A stretch of 28,194 nt of DNA from GCA-001735895 sp964488685 (GCA_964488685.1 CAZAVY010000040.1:1-28194); one strand, 5' to 3'; counted from the first letter of the stretch, positions 15,746 through 23,853 are shown. Program-made: numbers and translations. The notes: generated by a model not told the origin, from the sequence alone.

Positions 15746-17998
15746 ATGATTCACAGGCTGCAACATATGATACAGGAGGTCAACCGGGCCTCTGATATCG
15801 ATAGTGCGCTGGTGTTGATTACCGAGAGTTTAACGCGTGATCTCAATGCGGATGCCTGTTCCATTTTTCTGGCGAAAAAAGACGAGCCCGATGTCCTGGT
15901 ATTGCAGGCCTGTAACGGACTGAATCCCGCTATCATAGGCAAGGTGGAAAGAAAACTGGGCCAGGGTCTGATTGGCACCATTGCTGCGCGCGCAGAAGCG
16001 ATGAATCTGATAGATGCCCCGAGCCATAAAAAATTTCTGCTGGTACCCGAATCCGGTGAAATTAATTTCCCGATATTACTTGGCGTTCCGATCATCGCCC
16101 ACCGTGATGTGCTCGGCGTAATCTCGGTACAGCGTAAGGTTAATGCATTTAACGAAGACGAAGTGGCATATTTAACCACGCTGGCGGCCCAACTTGCGAC
16201 TTCGATCGAGCGCGCTGAAATTCAGGGCCGCTTCGGTGTCGAAAAGGCGACTCACGTGGTCAAAGGCGTAGCGGGAGCTCCCGGTATGGCGATCGGGGTG
16301 GCGATGGTGCTCAATCGTGGCGTCACTTTCGAGTCGGTGCCGAACAAGAAGATCAGCGATATAGAAAGTGAATTGAAGAGCTTCCGGGGAGCAGTGCACA
16401 AGGTTTGCGACGAATTGACTCAGCAGGCTGAAAAAATGCGGGCTTCGTTGCCGGAGGAAGAATGTGCATTGTTTCTGGCTTATGCACAGATGCTAAGTGG
16501 TGGGTCACTAATCGATGACACCGAGCAGGGAATTGTGGCCGGTAACTGGGCGCCATCCAGCTGGCGGGACGTTATCGAGCAACATGCCTATGTTTTTGCG
16601 CAAATGGAAGATCGCTATCTGGCGGAGCGGGCAAATGATATTCGCGATCTCGGTTTGCGAGTGCTGCGAAAATTAATGCTTGAGCAAAGCCCCTACCTCG
16701 ATTTTCCGGATCAGACCATTCTCGTCGGTGACGAGGTAACGGCAACTGATTTGGCCGATGTGCCGTTGGACTGCCTCAGCGGGATCGTATCTGCCCATGG
16801 CAGCAGTTCTTCCCATGTCGCGATTCTCGCGCACGCATTGGGTATTCCCGCGGTAATGGGGGTACCCAATTTACCGGTAAAACAACTCGACGGGGTTGAT
16901 CTGGTCGTCGACGGGTACAACGGATCTGCTTTCATCAATCCGGACCAATCGATACTCGATGAGTATAACCAGTACCTGGAAGAAGAAGCGGCAATCGAGC
17001 AAGACTTGCTGGTGCTGAAAAACCAGCCGGCGGAAACAACGGATAAACATCAGGTTTCATTGTTGGTTAATTCCGGTCTGATGTCAGATCACACCCCTTC
17101 GTTGCTTAGCGGTGCTGAAGGGGTTGGGCTTTACCGGACCGAGATACCGTTTCAAATCCGTGACCGTTTCCCAAGCGAGGAAGAACAATATCTGATCTAC
17201 AAGGATGTACTCGAAACGTTTACCGGAATGCCGGTGGTGCTGCGTACCCTCGATGTCGGCGGCGACAAACCACTGAGTTACTTTCCAATCGATGAGGCCA
17301 ACCCCTTCCTGGGCTGGCGCGGAATTCGTATAACCCTGGACCATCCCGAGATTTTCGTAACCCAGGTGCGCGCCATGATTCGAGCTAACGTCGGGGTCAA
17401 CAACCTCGAAATTCTATTGCCTATGATCAGTGGTAAGTCGGAGCTGGTCGAGGCGCTTTTTCTGATCCATCGGGTGCGCGTCGAAATCGAAGAGGAAATG
17501 GGCGACAAAGTCCGGCAGCCCAAGATTGGCGCCATGATCGAAGTGCCTTCGGCGGTATATCAAATTGAAGATATCTGCGAGATTGTTGATTTTGTATCGA
17601 TCGGTACTAACGATCTGACCCAGTATCTGCTCGCAGTGGATCGAAATAACGAAAATGTTGCTAGTCTTTTCTCGTCGCTGCACCCGGCGGTTTTGAAGGC
17701 CATGCGCCAAATCGTCGAGGGTGCTTCACGGAGCGAAACGCCGGTTAGCGTTTGCGGTGAACTCGCGGGTGATCCTGTCGGAGTAATGGCATTACTTGGG
17801 TTGGGTATCGATAGTCTTTCGATGAGTGTTGGTAGCTTGCTGCGGGCGAAAAAAGTCATCATGTCATTCAGTTACACGGAACTGGCCGGCATGCTAGAAC
17901 AGGCTCTAACTATGTCGGACGCATTCAAAATCCGTGAAATGTACGCCGGTAAACTCGATGAACGCGGCCTCGGTGGCCTCATTCGCGCCGGTAAATGA
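15746..17998 (+). CDS. ptsP: PtsP, enzyme I of the nitrogen phosphotransferase system (EI-Ntr)
   Basis: PtsP takes phosphate from phosphoenolpyruvate and passes it to NPr and EIIA-Ntr, a cytoplasmic regulatory relay linked to nitrogen and potassium balance. The 750 residues hold a GAF sensor domain (about 12-157) that binds glutamine in E. coli and an HPr-binding helical domain. The phospho-histidine domain has the active His at about 357 in GSSSSHVAILA. A C-terminal PEP-binding TIM barrel follows (GLYRTEIPF, LRTLDVGGDKP, VCGELAGDP). I prefer the ATG at 15746 (MIHRLQHMIQEV), matching E. coli and Pseudomonas N-termini, over an in-frame TTG at 15737. Likely co-transcribed with rppH. Its stop codon is inside a strong hairpin. 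Confidence 0.96.
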   Translation: MIHRLQHMIQEVNRASDIDSALVLITESLTRDLNADACSIFLAKKDEPDVLVLQACNGLNPAIIGKVERKLGQGLIGTIAARAEAMNLIDAPSHKKFLLVPESGEINFPILLGVPIIAHRDVLGVISVQRKVNAFNEDEVAYLTTLAAQLATSIERAEIQGRFGVEKATHVVKGVAGAPGMAIGVAMVLNRGVTFESVPNKKISDIESELKSFRGAVHKVCDELTQQAEKMRASLPEEECALFLAYAQMLSGGSLIDDTEQGIVAGNWAPSSWRDVIEQHAYVFAQMEDRYLAERANDIRDLGLRVLRKLMLEQSPYLDFPDQTILVGDEVTATDLADVPLDCLSGIVSAHGSSSSHVAILAHALGIPAVMGVPNLPVKQLDGVDLVVDGYNGSAFINPDQSILDEYNQYLEEEAAIEQDLLVLKNQPAETTDKHQVSLLVNSGLMSDHTPSLLSGAEGVGLYRTEIPFQIRDRFPSEEEQYLIYKDVLETFTGMPVVLRTLDVGGDKPLSYFPIDEANPFLGWRGIRITLDHPEIFVTQVRAMIRANVGVNNLEILLPMISGKSELVEALFLIHRVRVEIEEEMGDKVRQPKIGAMIEVPSAVYQIEDICEIVDFVSIGTNDLTQYLLAVDRNNENVASLFSSLHPAVLKAMRQIVEGASRSETPVSVCGELAGDPVGVMALLGLGIDSLSMSVGSLLRAKKVIMSFSYTELAGMLEQALTMSDAFKIREMYAGKLDERGLGGLIRAGK

Positions 17999-18053
17999 CC
18001 CGGCGCCCAACGCGTCGGGTCATCCCGGAAAGCGTACAGCGCTAATCCGGGAT
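17996..18053 (+). repeat. Two back-to-back hairpins at the ptsP 3' end, REP-like or terminator
   Basis: Hairpin 1 pairs 17996-18006 with 18012-18022: an 11-bp stem with one G-U pair and loop CCAAC, beginning at the ptsP TGA. Hairpin 2 pairs 18022-18029 with 18046-18053 (ATCCCGGA/TCCGGGAT), with an inner AGCG/CGCT stem at 18031-18034 and 18040-18043. No T-run follows either, so a classical intrinsic terminator is doubtful. The paired GC-rich palindromes look like REP/BIME elements, or a transcript-end stabiliser between the convergent ptsP and hemJ genes. Copy number in the genome is unknown. Confidence 0.6.
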
Positions 18054-18138
18054 CTTGTAACCACGCCGTGAAATCAAGATATCCGCATTCACAATTGATT
18101 GAACCCGCGTCCTCACCCCTCCGCCACACCAGTTTTGG

Positions 18139-18561
18139 CTAGAATGGTTTGACGACGACCAGAATTATGACCGCGAATAAAACCAGCACCGGTAATTCAT
18201 TGAACCAGCGAAACCAGAGTGTTGAGCGTTGACATCGATTATCGGCCAATTCCCGGATAATTTTGCCGCAGTAAAAATGGTAGCCAACCAGGAGGATAAC
18301 GAGCGCAAGTTTGAGGTGTAGCCACCCGGTATGGGAATAGGCGGTCCAGGCATAATCGAACAGTAACCACAATCCGAAAACTAACGTCAGCGCCATCCAT
18401 GGAGTAATGAACCGGTAAAGTTTACGCTCCATCAGGGTCAGTCGGTCCCTGACAGCCTCTTCTTCGGCCGCCGCATGGTTAACAAACAATCTTGGTAAAT
18501 AGAATATGCCGGCGAACCAGGCCACCATAAAAATAATGTGAAATGCTTTGATCCAAATCAT
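18139..18561 (-). CDS. hemJ: HemJ-type protoporphyrinogen IX oxidase
   Basis: HemJ oxidises protoporphyrinogen IX to protoporphyrin IX, the penultimate haem step, in many bacteria lacking HemG or HemY. The 140-residue protein has four membrane helices and the family opening MIWIKAFHIIFMVAWFAGIF with the conserved His8, plus Lys84 in GWLHLKLALV. The ATG at 18561 fits the family; a TTG one codon upstream is a possible alternative. It is divergent from argC with a 117-base gap and convergent with ptsP. Assignment rests on the family pattern; the wider CopD-like fold is the alternative. Confidence 0.88.
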   Translation of the reverse strand: MIWIKAFHIIFMVAWFAGIFYLPRLFVNHAAAEEEAVRDRLTLMERKLYRFITPWMALTLVFGLWLLFDYAWTAYSHTGWLHLKLALVILLVGYHFYCGKIIRELADNRCQRSTLWFRWFNELPVLVLFAVIILVVVKPF

Positions 18562-18635
18562 CAAGAATCTCTTAGATAGCAGGGCTAAACCACGGTAAAC
18601 TGGTGTTTTTCAATAGTTACAATTTCCGATCTATG

Positions 18636-18641
18636 TATAAT
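18636..18641 (+). promoter_or_regulatory. Predicted -10 box of the argC operon
   Basis: A consensus TATAAT sits 37 bases before the argC ATG, but the -35 position (ATAGTT at 17-base spacing) is weak. An activator or repressor site may be involved; I see no clear ARG box. Confidence 0.4.
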
Positions 18642-18678
18642 ATTGCGTCCATTTTAACGGTATGAGCCAAACAATAGA

Positions 18679-19707
18679 ATGATTAAAGTTGGGATAGTGG
18701 GTGGCACCGGATACACCGGTGTCGAGTTGATTCGATTGCTGGCGCAACATCCGCAGGCAGAACTGGAAATTATTACCTCGCGTTCGCAGACTGGCAATGC
18801 GGTTGCCGAACTGTTCCCGAACCTGCGTGGTGCGATAAATTTGAATTTCAGCACACCCTCGTTCGAAGCCTACCGCAGTTGTGACCTGATATTTTTTGCG
18901 GCCCCGAATACAACGGCGATGTCCCAGGCGGAGCAGTTGCTTGAAGCGGGTATCAAAATAATTGATCTGGCTGCGGATTTCAGAATCAAGCATATTCCGA
19001 CCTGGGAGCGGTGGTACGGTGTGACCCATACCTGTCCGGCTTTGGTCGAAGAAGCTGTCTACGGCTTGCCGGAACTCAATCGAGAAGCGATTCGCCGCGC
19101 GCGCCTGGTTGCTAACCCGGGTTGCTACCCGACGTCGGTCATTCTCGCATTGTTGCCTTTGCTGGCCAATGGCATGATCGACCCTAAATCAATAATAGCC
19201 GATTGTAAATCCGGTACCAGTGGCGCGGGGCGAAGCGCCAATATCAGCACCGCTTTTTGTGAAGTCACCGAATCGGTTAAAGCCTATTCGGTGTCCGGCC
19301 ATCGCCACCTGCCTGAAATCAGAGAAATTCTGCAAACCATCGATGCTGCCGCCGAGCTGGTATTTACGCCGCATCTGATGCCGATTATTCGGGGTATACA
19401 TGCCACGGTATATGCCGATGCGGTCGGACCTGCGGATCGGGTTCAATCCGTGTTTGATGATCATTATCGCGAAGAGCCGTTTGTCGATGTGATGCCCGCG
19501 GGCTCACATCCTGAAACGCGCAGCGTGCGTGGCGCCAATGTTTGTCAAATCGCAGTACATTATCTGCAAGCCGCCAATAAATACGTCGTGTTATCGGTTG
19601 AGGATAACCTTGTTAAGGGGGCTGCGGGGCAGGCGATACAAAATATGAACCTGATGTTTGGTATCGAGGAAAGCGTTGGTCTGGAAGCTCCGGGGATGAT
19701 ACCTTGA
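18679..19707 (+). CDS. argC: N-acetyl-gamma-glutamyl-phosphate reductase
   Basis: ArgC is the NADPH-dependent third enzyme of arginine biosynthesis, making N-acetylglutamate semialdehyde. The 342-residue protein has the nucleotide-binding motif VGGTGYTGVELIRLL (7-21) and the catalytic cysteine Cys149 in VANPGCYPTS. It also has the C-terminal part expected of the long form, including the substrate-binding histidine segment SGHRHLPEI. It is the first gene of an apparent four-gene operon; its TGA overlaps the TTG start of the next gene. The pairing with bactofilin and erpA is also known to me from Pseudomonas. Confidence 0.97.
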   Translation: MIKVGIVGGTGYTGVELIRLLAQHPQAELEIITSRSQTGNAVAELFPNLRGAINLNFSTPSFEAYRSCDLIFFAAPNTTAMSQAEQLLEAGIKIIDLAADFRIKHIPTWERWYGVTHTCPALVEEAVYGLPELNREAIRRARLVANPGCYPTSVILALLPLLANGMIDPKSIIADCKSGTSGAGRSANISTAFCEVTESVKAYSVSGHRHLPEIREILQTIDAAAELVFTPHLMPIIRGIHATVYADAVGPADRVQSVFDDHYREEPFVDVMPAGSHPETRSVRGANVCQIAVHYLQAANKYVVLSVEDNLVKGAAGQAIQNMNLMFGIEESVGLEAPGMIP

Positions 19708-20429
19708 GAAGTTTGCATCGCGGATTTCAGGTCAGACAATACAAGCCATGGAAACTTTGGCTTGGTATCGGACTATTGATTTTATTGATGGGCCTGTTTT
19801 TTTACCTGGGCAGAGGATACCAATCCTACGAGCTTGGTCATTTGCAACTCGAGCGTGAAACCCTGATCAGCCGTATTGCCGAACTGGAAAATCGCAACCA
19901 TAATCTGGTACAAAAAAATGCGCATCTAAAGGGCAATAGCAAGATAGAACGAGGTGCTTACGAATCCGCCAACCAGGAACTGGTCAGGTTGCAGCAGGAA
20001 TTGCTGTCGCAAAAGGAGGAGCTGGTTTTTTATCGTGGCATCGTTTCCCCGAAAGATTCTGCTTTAAGTGTCAATCTGCAGTCGTTTGAGATCCGTAAAA
20101 AGAACAATCAGAATCAATACAGCTATAAAATGATTCTTACCAAGAGCGGGAAAAGTACTAAAAAGGTTCGTGGTGGCGCCAATGTTCTGATTCGCGGGGA
20201 GCGCGATGGCAGCGTTAGCGAGTTAAAAATGACGGACATAGTACTTGAAAATTCGACTACAGACACCAAGTTTGCGTTTCGCTACTTCCAGGTTTTTGAA
20301 GGGGATATTGCCATACCGGACGATTTTGAGCCTTTCGAAGTAGAAATAGGCATCAAACCGACCACAAAAAAGGTAAAATCGTTTTCAGAAACTATTTCGT
20401 GGGCACGGGTATTGTCCGGGGGTATATAA
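19704..20429 (+). CDS. DUF6776-like membrane protein with coiled coil, function unknown
   Basis: The 241-residue protein has one membrane helix (about 18-36), a long charged coiled coil (about 42-107, rich in Leu, Glu and Gln), and a beta-rich C-terminal domain (about 110-241). This matches the architecture of DUF6776 proteins found upstream of bactofilin in gammaproteobacteria; the name is from memory. A single N-terminal anchor would put most of the protein in the periplasm. The start is TTG at 19704, overlapping the argC stop, since the only nearby ATG is inside the membrane helix. The stop is followed immediately by the bactofilin ATG, suggesting coupled translation and possibly joint function in envelope shape. 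Confidence 0.75.
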   Translation: MRSLHRGFQVRQYKPWKLWLGIGLLILLMGLFFYLGRGYQSYELGHLQLERETLISRIAELENRNHNLVQKNAHLKGNSKIERGAYESANQELVRLQQELLSQKEELVFYRGIVSPKDSALSVNLQSFEIRKKNNQNQYSYKMILTKSGKSTKKVRGGANVLIRGERDGSVSELKMTDIVLENSTTDTKFAFRYFQVFEGDIAIPDDFEPFEVEIGIKPTTKKVKSFSETISWARVLSGGI

Positions 20430-20870
20430 ATGTTTGGCAGGAAAAAAGGGTTTAGCGCAGCTCGTATAGACACATTGGTGGGTCAGGGTACCGAGATCAA
20501 CGGGGATCTGATTTTTTCCGGTGGATTGCATGTTGATGGCAAGATCAACGGTAACGTGGTTGCTGAAGAAGGTAGTACAGCCCTCCTGATTCTGAGTGAA
20601 TTCGGGCGAATTGAAGGTGAAGTAAACGTGCCTCATATGGTGCTCAACGGGGAAATTGTCGGCGATGTATATGGTTCTACACGTGTTGAGCTTGCACCCA
20701 AATCGAGAATCAAGGGTAGCGTTTACTACAATTTGATCGAGATGGCGATCGGCGCTGAAGTTAATGGCGGCCTGGTGCATCAGCCGCAGGGAAGTCAGTT
20801 GCCGAAGCGGCTTGAGGACAAATCGAACAAGCATAGTGACAATAACAACGAACCCGTTACGGATAATTGA
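20430..20870 (+). CDS. Bactofilin-family cytoskeletal protein
   Basis: Bactofilins polymerise without nucleotides into a beta-helix and organise cell-wall enzymes, stalks or shape in many bacteria. The 146-residue protein has a short disordered N-terminus starting MFGRKKGF. The bactofilin beta-helix core (about 13-118) carries the repeating pattern GDLIFSGGLHVDGKINGNVV, GRIEGEVNVP and GEIVGDVYGSTRVELAPKS. The hydrophilic tail ends in Asn, Asp and Lys residues. The ATG directly abuts the previous stop. Nearby anmK and the M23 endopeptidase give a cell-wall context, and M23 peptidases are known bactofilin partners elsewhere, though here they lie about 4 kb away in another transcript. Confidence 0.92.
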   Translation: MFGRKKGFSAARIDTLVGQGTEINGDLIFSGGLHVDGKINGNVVAEEGSTALLILSEFGRIEGEVNVPHMVLNGEIVGDVYGSTRVELAPKSRIKGSVYYNLIEMAIGAEVNGGLVHQPQGSQLPKRLEDKSNKHSDNNNEPVTDN

Positions 20871-20906
20871 TACTATTGATCTGGTGAATTTGAATAGAGT
20901 AGTGCT

Positions 20907-21290
20907 ATGGAAGTAATCATTGATGCAAATTTCGGTATGTCACTGGGCCCCAGTGCCGGTAAAACCCTGCTTGAGTTTTCTGACTCCGCGGTGAGCAAAC
21001 TTAAAGGACTGCAGCAAGAGGAGGGCAATCCGAATCTGAAGCTGCGGGTATCGGTCTACGGTGGCGGTTGTTCAGGATTCCAGTACACTTTTTCGCTGGA
21101 TGAAGCGGTAAATCCGATCGACAAGACGGTGGAGAAGGACGGGGCAACCCTGATTATTGATCAGAAGAGCTATCAATACCTGGCGGGTTCGGAAGTCGAC
21201 TTCCGCGAAGGGCTCGAGGGCGCAATGTTCGTCGTCAATAATCCTAATGCGACTTCGACTTGCGGTTGCGGCGCTTCATTTGCGATCTAA
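20907..21290 (+). CDS. erpA: A-type iron-sulfur carrier ErpA
   Basis: ErpA passes Fe-S clusters to apo-proteins such as IspG/IspH in the cytoplasm. The 127-residue protein has the three ligand cysteines of the family: Cys55 in YGGGCSGFQY, and Cys119 and Cys121 in STCGCGASF. It is about ten residues longer at the N-terminus than usual; an in-frame ATG at 20937 would give a more typical length, but it lacks a visible ribosome-binding site. This is the last gene of the argC operon. ErpA and Mrp in the same window both serve Fe-S proteins, and RnfB/RnfC are potential clients. Confidence 0.93.
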   Translation: MEVIIDANFGMSLGPSAGKTLLEFSDSAVSKLKGLQQEEGNPNLKLRVSVYGGGCSGFQYTFSLDEAVNPIDKTVEKDGATLIIDQKSYQYLAGSEVDFREGLEGAMFVVNNPNATSTCGCGASFAI

Positions 21291-21305
21291 TGGATCCGCT
21301 ACAAA

Positions 21306-21529
21306 TGCTGATCAGCAGACCACCCCGGTCATAGTGCTGCTGGACAAGAGGGATGATCGCGTCGGCATAATCCATCGACTTTTCAATCTTTTCGCAGTCT
21401 CGATTCGCAGCGGTTGAGCGTAGCTGGCAACACTGTAAAACACTGCAAACCGAAGGGCTCGGGCACCAGCACATTCTCAAGGCTGAGAAAGTGATTGAGT
21501 CTGTGGTCAAATTCCTCACCCGGGACTGA
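21306..21529 (+). pseudogene. Decayed C-terminal remnant of an alpha/beta-hydrolase
   Basis: Two overlapping plus-strand frames together resemble the end of an alpha/beta-hydrolase. The first reads PVIVLLDKRDDRV (the strand and acid loop, usually HDRxDxxV). After a frame change, the second reads LQTEGLGHQHILKAEKVIES and VVKFLTRD then TGA at 21527. That second part matches the region around the catalytic histidine (GLGHxxIL...V...FL). The rest of the ~280-residue protein is missing; the preceding DNA is erpA. So it is a truncated, frameshifted remnant. Identification is by pattern only. The gap 21291-21567 holds nothing else I can support. Confidence 0.5.
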
Positions 21530-21567
21530 CAAGCTGCCAGTCAATGATTATGGATATCGTCGCCGGG

Positions 21568-22038
21568 TTAATAGTAATCAACCCGATAACCCAGCTCAAC
21601 TAAAATGGATTTTGCATTTGCCCTGATCGTTTCATGTGAATCGTAACGCGCATGCGCCAGGTGCAAGAGCGCATCTTCCCCGCCGATTTCACCCAGCGCG
21701 TTGACCGCGTGATGCCTGATTATCGAATCCTGATCGGCTAGCAACGCCGCCAACGCCTGCACCAGCTCCGGGTACGGAACCCATGGAATGTTATTTGGTT
21801 GATCGGTTGCCGGTAGCGTGATTGAATTGACCGGTTCAATCTTTATCGGTTGATTGGATTTGCTGTAAACCGGATCAACCGCTTCAATTTGAACCAATTG
21901 AGCCTGATCCACGGGGCCTGGGATGCGTACCGGAATCTGAATCCGGGAGGTATCCGGCGCCGGTGGCAACATCAGGCCTGCAATCATTGCCATAAGCACC
22001 AGCAGCGAAAATCCGATGATCTTCACGAATGGTCCCAT
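21568..22038 (-). CDS. Small membrane-anchored HEAT-repeat protein, function unknown
   Basis: The 156-residue protein has an N-terminal membrane or signal helix (about 5-24), then a Pro/Ile-rich linker (25-88). Two HEAT-type helical repeats follow (about 89-150), seen as LVQALAALLADQDSIIRHHA VNALGEIGG and HLAHARYDSHETIRANAKSI. HEAT repeats usually bind other proteins; the orientation suggests a periplasmic domain. It is downstream of, and in the same direction as, the acidic secreted protein gene, but a strong terminator separates them, so it probably needs its own promoter or read-through. Confidence 0.75.
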   Translation of the reverse strand: MGPFVKIIGFSLLVLMAMIAGLMLPPAPDTSRIQIPVRIPGPVDQAQLVQIEAVDPVYSKSNQPIKIEPVNSITLPATDQPNNIPWVPYPELVQALAALLADQDSIIRHHAVNALGEIGGEDALLHLAHARYDSHETIRANAKSILVELGYRVDYY

Positions 22039-22040
22039 AC

Positions 22041-22070
22041 TTTAAAAATCCTCTCCCTTGCGGGAGAGGA
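22041..22070 (-). terminator. Intrinsic terminator of the acidic secreted protein gene
   Basis: A perfect 9-bp GC-rich stem TCCTCTCCC/GGGAGAGGA (22049-22057 with 22062-22070, loop TTGC) is followed on the minus strand by TTTTTAAA. It lies 16 bases past the stop at 22087 and just before the HEAT gene start. Confidence 0.85.
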
Positions 22071-22086
22071 GACGGTTAACAAGCGG

Positions 22087-22884
22087 TTATTCTTCATCCT
22101 CGCCATTGTCACCGTCACCGTCTAAACCTGCGATGAGAAAACAGCTTTCCAAAGCGCTCTTGTTGCCGGGGAGAGGGCCTTCTTCACCGGTCAGTTCGAA
22201 AAAATCGTCAGGAATCGTCCATGAAATCCTGCCTCCTTCCGGTACCCGGGGTATGATAGAAGTTGAATTGAAGTCGCTTTCGTCGATCTCGACGACAACT
22301 TCGTAGTATCGAATCTGTACCGGTCCTTCCCTGCCTAGTTCGGCATGTGAGTTTTCTGCCGCATTCCAGCTAAGGACCACGGGACGGCTGACAACGGGAA
22401 GCTCGGCGTCACAATCTGCCGCAGCCTCTTCATTATTGACCATTACATCAGTGGGAGCCGCTGGAATGATATGCGACAGAATAACTTCGCTTTCCAGTTC
22501 CTCACCATCCAATGTTATTCCTTCAATTTCATACTCACCTTGCGGGAAGCGTTTAAGGAAGCCTTCGGGATCGAGCTCGTCGAAGGTTGGTTCCGCGCTT
22601 TCGAAAAATAGCTCGGTCAAGCCCTGACGTTTGAGTCGTCCACTGGCCTTGACCTTCATCATGCGGCGTTCACGTGGATCTTCAATTTCCAGCTTTTTCC
22701 ATTCATCGCCGTCGATCTTGCCATGGATGCCAAGGTCACCATCGGTATCGTTCAATTCAAAGAACAGGAAAGCCTCGTCAAATGGCTTCTCGTCGTCGTC
22801 ATCGTGATGATCCCAGGCAAGACCCACCGTGGGTGCGGCCATCATTGCAGCGGTAAGTGCAATAGTAAGTTTTGAATATCTCAT
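22087..22884 (-). CDS. Acidic secreted protein with a fibronectin-III-like domain, function unknown
   Basis: The 265-residue protein has a signal peptide (cleavage after GLA, about residue 23) and an Asp/His-rich mature start (WDHHDDDDEKPFDEA). An acidic first domain (about 35-135) contains DTDGD and DGDEW motifs that could bind calcium. The second region (about 138-230) has a fibronectin-III-like strand pattern (PAAPTDVMVN, VVLSWNAAEN, IRYYEVVVEI). It ends in an acidic tail, GLDGDGDNGEDEE. Cys158 and Cys248 could form a disulfide. I recognise no characterised family. A strong GAGGAG ribosome-binding site precedes the ATG at 22884 and an intrinsic terminator follows, so it is a single-gene transcript. 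Confidence 0.8.
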   Translation of the reverse strand: MRYSKLTIALTAAMMAAPTVGLAWDHHDDDDEKPFDEAFLFFELNDTDGDLGIHGKIDGDEWKKLEIEDPRERRMMKVKASGRLKRQGLTELFFESAEPTFDELDPEGFLKRFPQGEYEIEGITLDGEELESEVILSHIIPAAPTDVMVNNEEAAADCDAELPVVSRPVVLSWNAAENSHAELGREGPVQIRYYEVVVEIDESDFNSTSIIPRVPEGGRISWTIPDDFFELTGEEGPLPGNKSALESCFLIAGLDGDGDNGEDEE

Positions 22885-22912
22885 TTAAGATTCTCCTCTG
22901 CGTGTATGCAGT

Positions 22913-22934
22913 CGTTACAGGTTATCCTGTAACG
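22913..22934. promoter_or_regulatory. Perfect 9-bp inverted repeat upstream of the acidic secreted protein gene
   Basis: CGTTACAGG and CCTGTAACG flank a TTAT loop, 29 bases before the start of the 22087-22884 gene. On RNA it would be a 5' leader stem-loop; on DNA it could be an operator. No T-run supports a terminator for the upstream gene. The rest of the 22885-23005 gap shows nothing else clear. Confidence 0.5.
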
Positions 22935-23005
22935 TAGAATCCTAGGCCGAGAGCCTGAAATAACCCTGACAATAAACTGAAGGCTTACTGAATTTACCGA
23001 GTCGG

Positions 23006-23737
23006 CTAAAAGTTGAAATAACCGTTTAAGTAGACACCGTCATATTCCAGATTGGCATCCGGGTCGTCGACCTGATCCAGGTCGAGGGAGAAATATTTAA
23101 AACCACCTTCGAAGCCGACACCATTTCCGGAATCGTAACCCAGCATAATGGTCGAGTCCTGGGCGTTGCTTTCGCTGAAACCGAGGTCAATTATGCTGGT
23201 ATTGATATCGGCGCCCACATAAAAGCCGGTGTAGGGCAGGTCATAGCGCGCGGACAGGTAAAACAACGGGATAGTTTCGTCGACTGAAATTCTGGTATCG
23301 GTGGCGCCGGCAAACGATACTTCGCCATTGAAGCGTTTCAAATCGACACCCAGATCGAGGTTTATCCGGTTATCCAGCAACTGGTAATAGAGCACGATAT
23401 CGTCCTGAGAGAGATCAAAGCTCGCGGCAGTTGAATCGAAATCTGAATTCAGGGTGGAGGTTTCAGGGTAATTCAGTTCGTAGCTCTGGTACCTTAGATT
23501 GGGTAACAGGGCGATCGGGTGTTCGAGAATAATAGTCATCGAAGTTTGCTCCGGATTTTCCATATCCAAATCGTCAGCGAGGCCGATGCTATCGGTATCA
23601 GAGAAGTGAAAGGCGCTGTTTGCCGCCGGCGCCCACTGGTTGGGAGTGATGTTCAGACCAATAAATTCCGCCTCGGCTGTGCCGATCGCCAGCCATAAAC
23701 AGACTGATACTGCGAAACCATTCCTTGTCATAGCCAT
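23006..23737 (-). CDS. TIGR04219-like outer-membrane beta-barrel protein
   Basis: The 243-residue protein has a signal peptide (VCLWLAIGTAEA) and alternating hydrophobic/polar strands. It ends with the aromatic-rich barrel signature YDGVYLNGYFNF with terminal Phe, as recognised by the BAM machinery. Segments DLPYTGFYVGADIN and FSLDLDQVDDPDANLEYDG resemble the TIGR04219 outer-membrane family (recognised from memory). I chose the ATG at 23737 because AGAG lies nine bases upstream; a TTG at 23761 would add eight residues. Pore, substrate or partner are unknown. It is upstream of, and in the same direction as, the acidic secreted protein, with a 121-base gap. Confidence 0.8.
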   Translation of the reverse strand: MAMTRNGFAVSVCLWLAIGTAEAEFIGLNITPNQWAPAANSAFHFSDTDSIGLADDLDMENPEQTSMTIILEHPIALLPNLRYQSYELNYPETSTLNSDFDSTAASFDLSQDDIVLYYQLLDNRINLDLGVDLKRFNGEVSFAGATDTRISVDETIPLFYLSARYDLPYTGFYVGADINTSIIDLGFSESNAQDSTIMLGYDSGNGVGFEGGFKYFSLDLDQVDDPDANLEYDGVYLNGYFNF

Positions 23738-23853
23738 TGAATTTCTCTTTGAATTCAGCAATGAAGTCTAACATTCCCGGCATTGTTTGACATGCAGTTG
23801 CACCCCTGGGTTCTCCAATATGTGAACTACTTCACTAGTTTACGGCTGAAGTG

